Source of the DNA: Holophagales bacterium UBA5704
GTDB taxonomy: Bacteria; Acidobacteriota; Thermoanaerobaculia; Multivoradales; UBA5704
Direction of reading: 5' to 3'
Length of the DNA: 5,236 nt
NCBI GenBank assembly: GCA_002420005.1
Contig: DIHE01000147.1
Span: forward strand, 191,884 to 197,119
The notes under the pieces are model-generated. The model had not been told where the DNA came from. It did no database searches and saw only the letters and a program-made list of their open reading frames with translations. Positions 1-5,236 of the stretch are shown here, one piece after another. How positions within the stretch are numbered: position 1 is the stretch's first letter; every line of letters begins with the position of its first letter. The position numbers and the translations under genes are program-made.

Positions 1-32
1 CTGCCGCCCCCTCCGGGGGCTTGGGGATCCAT
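1..32 (-). CDS. Possible start of a downstream minus-strand gene (partial, runs off left edge)
   Basis: An ATG at 32..30 is preceded on the minus strand by GAGGA at 41..37, with four A residues between them, which is an acceptable ribosome binding site. The visible product is only MDPQAPGGGG before the window ends, so no family can be named. If real, it would be a third same-strand gene about 118 nt after the STAND-WD40 stop. Against it, codons 5 to 9 lie inside a perfect 6-bp hairpin (6..11 with 15..20) that looks like part of the palindromic repeat cluster covering this end of the window, so the ATG may be fortuitous. Gly/Pro-rich N-termini also arise by chance in such GC-rich repeats. Confidence 0.25.
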   Translation of the reverse strand, partial: MDPQAPGGGG

Positions 33-113
33 TTTTTCCTCTTTACCCGGGGCCGCCGCTTCGCTCTGGCCCCGGGCTACACGCTTGCGGCCCCTCTGGG
101 GCCTTTCGGCCCC
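1..113. repeat. Cluster of GC-rich palindromes, probable dispersed intergenic repeat
   Basis: Several perfect inverted repeats are packed here. A 9-bp stem pairs CCCGGGGCC (46..54) with GGCCCCGGG (68..76). GGCCCC (89..94) pairs with GGGGCC (98..103) across a triloop. The same GGGGCC (98..103) can instead pair with GGCCCC (108..113) across four bases, giving a GAAA loop on the minus strand. GCCCCC (6..11) pairs with GGGGGC (15..20). The five 6-nt arms at 49, 68, 89, 98 and 108 are mutually complementary. No U-tract follows a stem on the minus transcript; the bases after the 9-bp stem are A-rich. The density and style resemble REP-like intergenic palindromes that I associate with Planctomycetota genomes, which is inference from memory. 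They may protect or fold the 3' end of the operon mRNA. Confidence 0.5.
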
Positions 114-150
114 TGACCTGCATCGCACTCCCCGACTCCTATCGCCAGGC

Positions 151-3100
151 TCACTCGCACTTCTCGGGCCCCGGCAGCTCCTCGCAAGTTTTGTGGTAAA
201 GCTTGCCGGCGCCGATGTAGCTTCGCCATTCGTCGCACGTCAGGTTCCGGTTGGCCGTGCGGCAGGCCTCCGCCTTGAGATGGTCCAGGTCCAAGTCCCA
301 CAGGATTACGGTCCGGTCGGCGCTCGCCGAAGCCAGCCGTCTCCCGTCCGGGCTGAAGGCGACACCCCAAACCGCGCCCTCGTGCCCCTTCAGCGTAGCC
401 AACGGCTTGCGGCGTTCTATGTCCCACAGGATAATGGTCCCGTCCTGGCCTGCCGATACCAACTGCTTGTCGTCCTGACTGAAAGCGACGGCAAGAACCG
501 CGCTCTTGTGCTTCAGCAGCGTGGCGAGCTTCTTGCCGCTGGCCACGTCCCACAGGATCACGGTCTGGTCATAACTCGCCGAGGCTAGACTCTTACCATC
601 CAGGCTGAAAGTCACGCTCGAAACCGCTCCTTCGTGCCCCGGTAGCGTCGCCAGCGGCTGGCGGCTGGCCACGTCCCACAGCACTACGGTCCTTTTAGTC
701 GCTGTGGCCAGCCGCTCACCATCTGGGCTGAACGCTACGTCAAGAAACGCACCCGCATCCTTGTGCTCCGATAGCATGCCCATCTTCACACCGCCGGCAC
801 CGCCGGCTATACGCCATAAGATCACGGTATCGTCCTCGCTCGCTGAGGCCAGCCACCTTCCGTCCCGGCTGAAGGCTACGCTATACACGCGGTCCTTGTG
901 ACCCTCCTTCAACTCAGGCAGAGGACTGTGGCTGACCACGTCCCACAAGACAACCCTTTTGTCCTTACCCGCTGAGGCCAGCTGCTTACCATCCTCCCTG
1001 AACGCAACGCCTTCGACCCAGTCCTCGTGTCTCGTCAACTTGGCCGGCTCCTTGCGATGGTTCACGTCCCACAGCAGCACTTTCTTGTCCCAACTCGCTG
1101 AGGCCAGCCACTCCCCGTCTTGGCTGAAGGCTACGTCCTTCACCTCGGCCGTGTGCCCCTTCAACGGCGCCAGTGCCTTGCGGCGGCTCAGGTCCCAGAG
1201 AATTACAGTGTTGTCCCAACTCGCTGAAGCAAGGCGGTTACCGTCCTCACTGAAGGTGACGCTTTTAACCCACTTCTTGTGCCCCACCAATGTTTTCAGC
1301 CTCTGCGGCTCGCGGTTGCCGTCCACGTCCCACAGGACCACCGTATAGTCATCGCTCGCCGTGGCCAGCAACTTACCATCCGGGCTGAAAGAGACATCAT
1401 TAACCACCGGTCGGTGCAGCAAGTTAGCTACTGGCTGGCGGTTGGCCACGTTCCATAGAGTCACCGTCCCGTCTTGGCTCGCCGCGGCTAGCCGGTTACC
1501 ATCCGGGCTAAAGGCAACAGCCTTGACCTTCTTTTTGTTCACGGGCAGTGTGGCCAACAACTTATGGTTGTCAATCTCCCAAAGGATCACCAACCCGTCC
1601 GTGCTCGCCGAGGCCAGCAGCTTCCCGTCCTGGCTGAAGGCAACGTCAGTGACCTCTGTCTTGTCTGTCTTGTGCCTGGGAAATGCGGCCAACCACTGAT
1701 GGCGGCCGACGTCCCACAGGATCACCAACCCGTCCCTGCTCGCCGAAGCCAGCAGCTTCCCATCCTCGCTGAAGGCAACGGCAGTGACCTCTTTCTCGTG
1801 CCCGGGCAGCGTGGCAAACACCTGCAGGTTCGCCACGTCCCACAGGGTCACCATCGCGTCGCTCGCCGAGGCCAGGAGCTTTCCATTCCGGCTGAAGGCA
1901 ACGGCATTGACCGCTTTCCTTTGCGTGGGCAGCCTGCCCAACAGCTTGTGGCTGTCCACGTCCCATAGGATCACCGTCCCGTCCCCACTCGATGAGGCCA
2001 GAAGTTTCCCATCCGGACTGAAGGCGACGCTGAGAACTCGGCTCTGGTGCTCCGCCAGAAACGCGGAAAGATGGGGGTGGCTCACGAAGCGCTGTAGCAG
2101 CCCAGCCGACGCATCGCGTGTTTGAAAGGTCCGAGCTGCTTCCAGGTTGACCAGAAGGGACACATCGTAACTGTCATCCTGAAGCCAATCAGCAGTCTCT
2201 TTCAGCCGCATGCTCTCGGCCTCGTGCTGCTGATCCTGGACCTTCTTCTCCGCCTCGCTGGCTTCCCATGCAGACCAATAGGCGAACACCAAGAGAACGA
2301 TCACGACGAGCGCACCTGCTCCCACCAGCGCCGAATTGCGCCGGTTGCGCCGCTGCTGCTCGCGCGCCGCCCTCTCCCGGGCCTTCGCCGCCTCCTCCGC
2401 CTCGCGAGCGCGGCGACTGTCACGGCTGTCCAAGACCACTCGAGTCAGCACATCGTGGGTCAACTCGAGTCGGCGCACGGTCTGCCGCTCGTCCACGCGC
2501 AGGAGGCGACGGCGGACCAGGGCATCAAGCGCATCGGCCGTGACACCGGGCAGGGCCAGCGCGTCCTCCCGAGCGTGGCTGTCGCGGTAGCCGCGGCCGG
2601 TGATCAACTCGTCTTCGACGAACGCCCGGACGCGCGGATCGAGGCCAGCCAGGGCGCGCTCGTAGAAACCCGAGAGGATCTCGCGGTCGGCGCCTTCCAG
2701 GAGCGTCGGGGTGATGCGGTCTAGCGGGGGGTCCGCCTTTTGACGTTTGTGGTTCAGCTCGCTGCACACCACGCTGAGCAGGGCCGGGTCGATCTCGAGC
2801 TTGGGGAAGTCGGCCGGCTCGACGGGGGGGCTGGGCTCGTTCTTCCAGGCGAGCCGGAGGATGCGCCGTGCGATGTCGTCGCCCACCAGAGGCCCACCCG
2901 CGCGGGTGATCACCTCGTAGGCCTGGGTGCCGCTCATCGCCAGCAGCCGGAAACGGTTGTACATGAGGGAGGGCATCTGCTCCTTGAGCCCTTCCATCTC
3001 TGCCAGGAAATCCTCGCGGAAGCTCAGGACCAGCTTGACAGGCGCGCGCTTGAAATCGAAACGCCGCGCCGCGGTGGGATCGGCCTCCAGCTCCTGCTGC

Positions 3101-3651
3101 ACCGCAGCCGGCGGCCGGTTCTCCACCAGGTCTCCCAGCTCGGCAAGGAACGCGGCGGAACGAACCCGCGCCTCTTCGGACTCCTCGCCGAGCGTGAAGA
3201 TCTCCTCGAACTGATCCAGCACGAGGACGGGCGTCACCGGGCGGTTGCGGTCGCTCCAGAATTCCGCGTCGCGCCGGTGGAAGAAGGACCACAGGCTTTC
3301 GTCTCCGGCCGGCCGGGCCGCCTGCACGCGGGCGGCGGCACACTCCGCGTGCAGCTCGCGAAAGATCTGCTCTCGGAGCGCAGGTGCTCCCTCGGCATGA
3401 TCGAGGCGCACGTAGACGGGCAGGGCATCGTCATCGCGCAGCTCAGGGAACAAGCCGGCTTTGAGCAGCGAGGTCTTGCCCAGGCCGGAGCGGCCGAACA
3501 GCACGGTGAGCAGCTCGCGGCGCACCAGCCGCAGCAGCTCGCCCGACTCCGCCGCCCGGCCATGGAAGTAGGCGCGGTCGGCCTCGTCGAAGGGATCGAG
3601 ACCGGGCCACGGATTCTCGGGGCTCAGGCTCTGGCGGTGCAGCTCGGCCAT
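151..3651 (-). CDS. nSTAND1 NTPase with a transmembrane helix and 14 C-terminal WD40 repeats
   Basis: This 1166-residue protein is probably the sensor and switch of the cassette. Residues 13-32 carry the nSTAND1 signature (NPWPGLDPF...FHGR). Walker A is GRSGLGKT (53-60), Walker B is VLVLDQFEE with D146 and E149/E150, and a sensor-like FRED lies at 211-214. A winged-helix-type LTHDVL motif is at 397-402, which is usual for STAND ATPases. A basic, charged helix (411-438) leads into one hydrophobic segment at about 441-459. After a helical linker, fourteen WD40 blades run from about 535 to 1120, enough for two seven-bladed propellers. A tail follows with an ANRNLT..EW..Y motif and four Cys (1130, 1139, 1156, 1165), a C-terminus I recall from other STAND-WD40 proteins. 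There is no effector domain before the NTPase, so the upstream SIR2-TIR protein probably supplies it. ATG 3651 is chosen because AGGA lies 7 nt upstream and the nSTAND1 motif starts 12 residues in; GTG 3654 is the alternative. The frame stays open to 3882, but that part overlaps the upstream gene and is not family-like. Confidence 0.93.
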   Translation of the reverse strand: MAELHRQSLSPENPWPGLDPFDEADRAYFHGRAAESGELLRLVRRELLTVLFGRSGLGKTSLLKAGLFPELRDDDALPVYVRLDHAEGAPALREQIFRELHAECAAARVQAARPAGDESLWSFFHRRDAEFWSDRNRPVTPVLVLDQFEEIFTLGEESEEARVRSAAFLAELGDLVENRPPAAVQQELEADPTAARRFDFKRAPVKLVLSFREDFLAEMEGLKEQMPSLMYNRFRLLAMSGTQAYEVITRAGGPLVGDDIARRILRLAWKNEPSPPVEPADFPKLEIDPALLSVVCSELNHKRQKADPPLDRITPTLLEGADREILSGFYERALAGLDPRVRAFVEDELITGRGYRDSHAREDALALPGVTADALDALVRRRLLRVDERQTVRRLELTHDVLTRVVLDSRDSRRAREAEEAAKARERAAREQQRRNRRNSALVGAGALVVIVLLVFAYWSAWEASEAEKKVQDQQHEAESMRLKETADWLQDDSYDVSLLVNLEAARTFQTRDASAGLLQRFVSHPHLSAFLAEHQSRVLSVAFSPDGKLLASSSGDGTVILWDVDSHKLLGRLPTQRKAVNAVAFSRNGKLLASASDAMVTLWDVANLQVFATLPGHEKEVTAVAFSEDGKLLASASRDGLVILWDVGRHQWLAAFPRHKTDKTEVTDVAFSQDGKLLASASTDGLVILWEIDNHKLLATLPVNKKKVKAVAFSPDGNRLAAASQDGTVTLWNVANRQPVANLLHRPVVNDVSFSPDGKLLATASDDYTVVLWDVDGNREPQRLKTLVGHKKWVKSVTFSEDGNRLASASWDNTVILWDLSRRKALAPLKGHTAEVKDVAFSQDGEWLASASWDKKVLLWDVNHRKEPAKLTRHEDWVEGVAFREDGKQLASAGKDKRVVLWDVVSHSPLPELKEGHKDRVYSVAFSRDGRWLASASEDDTVILWRIAGGAGGVKMGMLSEHKDAGAFLDVAFSPDGERLATATKRTVVLWDVASRQPLATLPGHEGAVSSVTFSLDGKSLASASYDQTVILWDVASGKKLATLLKHKSAVLAVAFSQDDKQLVSAGQDGTIILWDIERRKPLATLKGHEGAVWGVAFSPDGRRLASASADRTVILWDLDLDHLKAEACRTANRNLTCDEWRSYIGAGKLYHKTCEELPGPEKCE
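292..2049 (-). repeat. WD40-encoding repeat tract, 14 blades in tandem
   Basis: Each blade is about 42 residues and carries the pattern VaFSpDGk.LASAS.D.tVILWDV. The LW-type endings fall near residues 563, 604, 646, 690, 733, 774, 819, 861, 903, 946, 992, 1034, 1076 and 1118, giving fourteen blades. Blades 2 and 11 are shortened in the D-turn (SASDAMVTLW and TATKRTVVLW). A Gly-rich insertion lies between blades 10 and 11 at about residues 950-962. At DNA level the blades are very alike. For example, GGATCACCAACCCGTCC occurs at both 1584..1600 and 1719..1735, exactly 135 nt apart. The residue before the conserved Asp varies strongly (G, R, T, Q, D, W, W, K, E, Y, Q, A), as expected for a diversifying binding face. 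The tract looks less GC-rich than the NTPase part. Confidence 0.9.
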
Positions 3652-3658
3652 CACCAGG

Positions 3659-3662
3659 TCCT
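3659..3662 (-). promoter_or_regulatory. Shine-Dalgarno of the STAND-WD40 gene (AGGA)
   Basis: AGGA lies directly after the TGA stop (3663..3665) of the SIR2-TIR gene and 7 nt before the ATG at 3651. It decides the start: the longer frame back to 3882 has no family-like sequence, and translation from 3651 begins just before the nSTAND1 signature. The tight junction argues for one mRNA and probable translational coupling. Confidence 0.65.
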
Positions 3663-5012
3663 TCAGGCCGCCCGCCGACGGCGATGAAAGTCGCGGACGA
3701 GCTCGACGAGCCTCTCGGCGGCGCCCGGCGTGAGATTCCCCTCCGGCAACGTTCTTCCCTGCGCCCGCTTGAAGGCCTCGGGAAGAGGTGCACGGTCGAT
3801 GCGCGAGTCGTCGATCACCACGGGGACGAGGAATGCCTCGTCCGGTGCCATGCCTTGCGCGAAGTCGGCCGCGTCGTTCCACTCGCGCCAGAAGTAGCGG
3901 CGCCGGTTCGCCTCACTCAGGCTCTGACGCGAGACGACCGGAACGAACAACGAGCAGCGCTCGATGCCGCGCCGGATGCTGCGCGCCCAGTCATCCCCCA
4001 TCTTGAGCGCGTTTCTGTCGAACCACACCTCCAGGCCGGCGGCGCGCAGGCCCTCCACCAACCGGCTGGCGGCGTCGAGGTCCTCGCTCGCGTAGCTGAC
4101 GAAGACGGCCCCGTCGGGGACGCTTCCCGCCGAGCCGGCTTCCCGGGCCACGGGCGCCGCGCTCGCCGGTTTCGGCGGATGGGCGGCGTGCCAGCGACTC
4201 GCCAGCTCCAGGACGAAGTCGGCCGCGTTCGTGGGGATCATCCGGGCGTCGGTGCTGAAGCTGTCGAGGAACAGGGTCAGCCCGGCGTCCTGCGTCATCT
4301 GGTCGCCCACCAGCATCTCCTGCCGCCTGCGCTTCTGCGAGAGCTCCACACCCCGGGCGGTGCGCAGGAAGAAGCGGGCGAGCCAGTCGCCGAAGCTGCA
4401 GCCGAGGATCAGCAGGTGGTTGCCGCGCAGCTCGTCGAACAGGATCTTCGGTTGGCGCTGCTTGTCCTGCAGGCCGTGCAGATGCTCCAGGACGTCCTCG
4501 TCGCAGATGGCGTAGTCCGGAGAGGCGGACGCCTTCCCGAGGAGGTGGAAGACCACCGGCTGCCCGAGGTCGGCTTTCGGGCCGGGGAGGTCCCGGACCT
4601 TGTTGGGTGCGTAGGCGATCTGCTCGGCACCGAGGGCTTCCGCGAGCAGCGCATCAAAGGTCAGCGAGACGAACAGGTTGAAGCCGGGAATGCCGGCCAG
4701 CGCGCGCAGCGGCTCCGACGGCGGCAGGGCGGCGGTGCGCAGCAGCCGGTGGATGTGCGCGTACAGCTCCTCGCGCTCCCCGCGGCGGCGCACATGCAGC
4801 GAGACGGCGTCGTTGAGGTCGAAGCCCGGGGGAAGCTCGGCGACAGGCAGCCCGAGATCGGCGGCCAGCCGCCCGGCGAGCCAGTGGTCGAGAGGGACGT
4901 CCCGGTCCCCCTCCCGCACCGTGACGAGCTCCGAGCCGATGACCGGAATGACGGTTCGGTCTTCAATATAGTCCAGAAGATTGGACCAGAATCCCTCGGA
5001 CAGGTCGGTCAT
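3663..5012 (-). CDS. SIR2-like domain fused to a TIR domain, predicted NAD+-targeting effector
   Basis: This 449-residue protein has no signal peptide or membrane segment, so it should act in the cytosol. The N-terminal half (about 8-275) has the motifs of the SIR2-like superfamily: a Rossmann first strand and glycine turn VIPVIGSEL (21-29), FVSLTFDALL (114-123) at the usual TTN.D position, FHLLGK with H156, and LLILGCSFGDW (200-210). An Ala/Pro-rich linker (about 276-299) leads to the TIR domain (300 to about 438): VFVSYASEDLD (303-313), GLEVWFDRNALKMGDDW (326-342) and FVPVVS (356-361). FWREW follows, with E377 as the candidate NADase glutamate. Both folds are established NAD+-consuming modules in anti-phage defence; Thoeris places TIR and SIR2 in separate proteins. 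In the SIR2 half the usual catalytic Asn appears to be T118, so TIR may be the working enzyme. It is first in the operon and abuts the STAND-WD40 gene. ATG 5012 is the only start before an in-frame TAG at 5058..5060, but no clear Shine-Dalgarno precedes it. Confidence 0.88.
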   Translation of the reverse strand: MTDLSEGFWSNLLDYIEDRTVIPVIGSELVTVREGDRDVPLDHWLAGRLAADLGLPVAELPPGFDLNDAVSLHVRRRGEREELYAHIHRLLRTAALPPSEPLRALAGIPGFNLFVSLTFDALLAEALGAEQIAYAPNKVRDLPGPKADLGQPVVFHLLGKASASPDYAICDEDVLEHLHGLQDKQRQPKILFDELRGNHLLILGCSFGDWLARFFLRTARGVELSQKRRRQEMLVGDQMTQDAGLTLFLDSFSTDARMIPTNAADFVLELASRWHAAHPPKPASAAPVAREAGSAGSVPDGAVFVSYASEDLDAASRLVEGLRAAGLEVWFDRNALKMGDDWARSIRRGIERCSLFVPVVSRQSLSEANRRRYFWREWNDAADFAQGMAPDEAFLVPVVIDDSRIDRAPLPEAFKRAQGRTLPEGNLTPGAAERLVELVRDFHRRRRAA

Positions 5013-5068
5013 CGGAGAACTTGATGATACTACGCCTCCGGCGGCGGCGCCGTCTCTCTACCGGGGCG
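5013..5068. other. Short spacer between the SIR2-TIR start and the tandem array
   Basis: This 56-nt stretch must hold part of the leader of the SIR2-TIR gene, if that gene is not co-transcribed with something further right. On the minus strand TATCAT at 5029..5024 matches the -10 consensus at five of six bases, but it would leave only a few untranslated bases and no -35 match is visible. GGAGG on the minus strand lies 22 nt before the ATG, too far for normal use. On the plus strand GGAG at 5014..5017 sits 6 nt before an ATG at 5024. I cannot name a convincing promoter here. Confidence 0.3.
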
Positions 5069-5236
5069 GGTGCAGTCGTTCCTACCGGCGGTGCAGTCAC
5101 TGCACCCGAGGGTGCGGCCATTCCTACCGCGGGTGCAGCCATTGCACCCTCGGGTGCAGCCATTCCTACCGCGGGTGCAGTCGCTGCACCCGGCGGTGCA
5201 GTCGTTCCTACCACGGGTGCAGTCATTGCACCCTCG
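5024..5236 (+). CDS. Possible low-complexity repeat protein, divergent from the cassette (partial, runs off right edge)
   Basis: An ATG at 5024 is preceded by GGAG (5014..5017) with a 6-nt spacer, and the frame stays open for 71 codons to the window end. The product starts MILRLRRRRRLSTGA and then consists of eight 7-residue repeats of the form G-A-[VA]-[VITA]-[PA]-[TP]-x, each encoded by one 21-bp unit. There is no signal peptide and no recognised family. Its start lies only 11 nt from the oppositely oriented SIR2-TIR start, leaving no room for separate promoters. The minus strand is equally open through the same repeats (stop at 4963), giving a similar Ala/Pro/Gly product that ends in the SIR2-TIR gene, so the array may be noncoding or coding on either strand. 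The ribosome binding site is the only argument favouring plus. Confidence 0.28.
   Translation, partial: MILRLRRRRRLSTGAGAVVPTGGAVTAPEGAAIPTAGAAIAPSGAAIPTAGAVAAPGGAVVPTTGAVIAPS
5069..5236. repeat. 21-bp tandem array in alternating two-unit (42-bp) order, eight units, continues past the edge
   Basis: Eight consecutive units start at 5069, 5090, 5111, 5132, 5153, 5174, 5195 and 5216, with no indels. Every unit begins GGTGC. Odd units continue with TTCCTACC and even units with TGCACCC, so the true period is 42 bp. Each even unit contains GGTGCA, five bases, then TGCACC. In units 4, 6 and 8 the stem is 7 bp (GGGTGCA / TGCACCC). The last codon-sized triplet of each unit is the most variable (GGC, GAG, GCG, TCG, GCG, GGC, ACG, TCG). 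A degenerate fragment of an odd unit (TCTACCGG) is visible at 5057..5064. Being a multiple of three, the period keeps frames open on both strands. There are no unique spacers, so it is not a CRISPR array. Confidence 0.92.

Noticed and set aside
46..76. 9-bp GC stem as an intrinsic terminator of the operon
   Set aside because: On the minus transcript the stem is followed by AAAGAGGAAAAAA rather than a U-tract. The T-run lies on the other strand and before the stem.
43..123. 26-codon minus-strand ORF (MQVRGRKAPEG...) with GGGGAG 4 nt before it and a stop 10 nt before the ATG at 32
   Set aside because: Attractive as a leader peptide over the alternative hairpins, but its Gly/Pro/Arg content is what the GC palindromes encode by chance, and nothing else supports translation.
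2740..3687. 315-codon plus-strand frame antisense to the NTPase part
   Set aside because: No family features; it is a shadow of the nSTAND1 coding frame, which has intact Walker motifs on the minus strand.
3652..3882. N-terminal extension of the STAND-WD40 frame back to an ATG at 3882
   Set aside because: It overlaps the TIR-coding end of the upstream gene, is Arg/Gly-rich as expected of an off-frame reading, and the nSTAND1 signature plus a Shine-Dalgarno support the start at 3651.
3684..5024. 446-codon plus-strand frame antisense to the SIR2-TIR gene, whose TGA overlaps the ATG at 5024
   Set aside because: Its product has no recognisable domain and has the composition typical of an antisense frame in GC-rich DNA, while the minus frame has clear SIR2 and TIR motifs. 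The TGATG overlap is probably chance.
5069..5236. CRISPR array
   Set aside because: The units are contiguous 21-bp repeats with no unique spacers, and the only variation is scattered substitutions.
4963..5236. Minus-strand upstream repeat gene overlapping the SIR2-TIR start
   Set aside because: Open to the window edge and therefore possible, but its end reads as poly-Arg followed by an off-frame stretch of the SIR2-TIR gene. It is kept only as an alternative to the plus-strand reading.

Overview
The window is GC-rich and almost fully coding on the minus strand. It carries a compact two-gene cassette, read from right to left. The upstream gene (3663..5012) encodes a 449-residue protein with an N-terminal SIR2-like domain and a C-terminal TIR domain. 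The downstream gene (151..3651) encodes an 1166-residue protein with an nSTAND1 NTPase, one transmembrane helix and fourteen WD40 blades. Only 11 nt separate the two genes, and the Shine-Dalgarno of the second lies in that gap, so they almost certainly form one operon.

The layout, in transcription order, starts with 5069..5236, a perfect-period 21-bp tandem array that runs off the right edge. It alternates two unit types, and one type contains a short palindrome. It is open on both strands, so its coding status is undecided. A low-complexity plus-strand ORF starts at 5024 behind a good Shine-Dalgarno, only 11 nt from the start of the SIR2-TIR gene. Then come the SIR2-TIR gene and the STAND-WD40 gene. 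After the last stop codon (1..150) there is a dense cluster of GC palindromes, and possibly the first ten codons of another minus-strand gene at 1..32.

The functional reading is inference from family knowledge. The STAND-WD40 protein is the likely sensor and switch: WD40 propellers bind the trigger and the NTPase oligomerises. The SIR2-TIR protein is the likely NAD+-targeting effector supplied in trans. That resembles Avs/NLR-like and Thoeris-like anti-phage logic, or the WD40/STAND/TIR conflict systems described in multicellular and developmentally complex bacteria. Three details make this version notable: both NAD-related domains are in one polypeptide, the usual SIR2 catalytic Asn appears to be Thr, and a membrane helix sits between the NTPase and the propellers.

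The host is probably a high-GC bacterium from a lineage rich in WD40/STAND proteins. Planctomycetota fits best because of the GC-palindrome style of the 1..113 region; Myxococcota, Chloroflexota or Actinomycetota cannot be excluded. Nothing in the window fixes the taxon.
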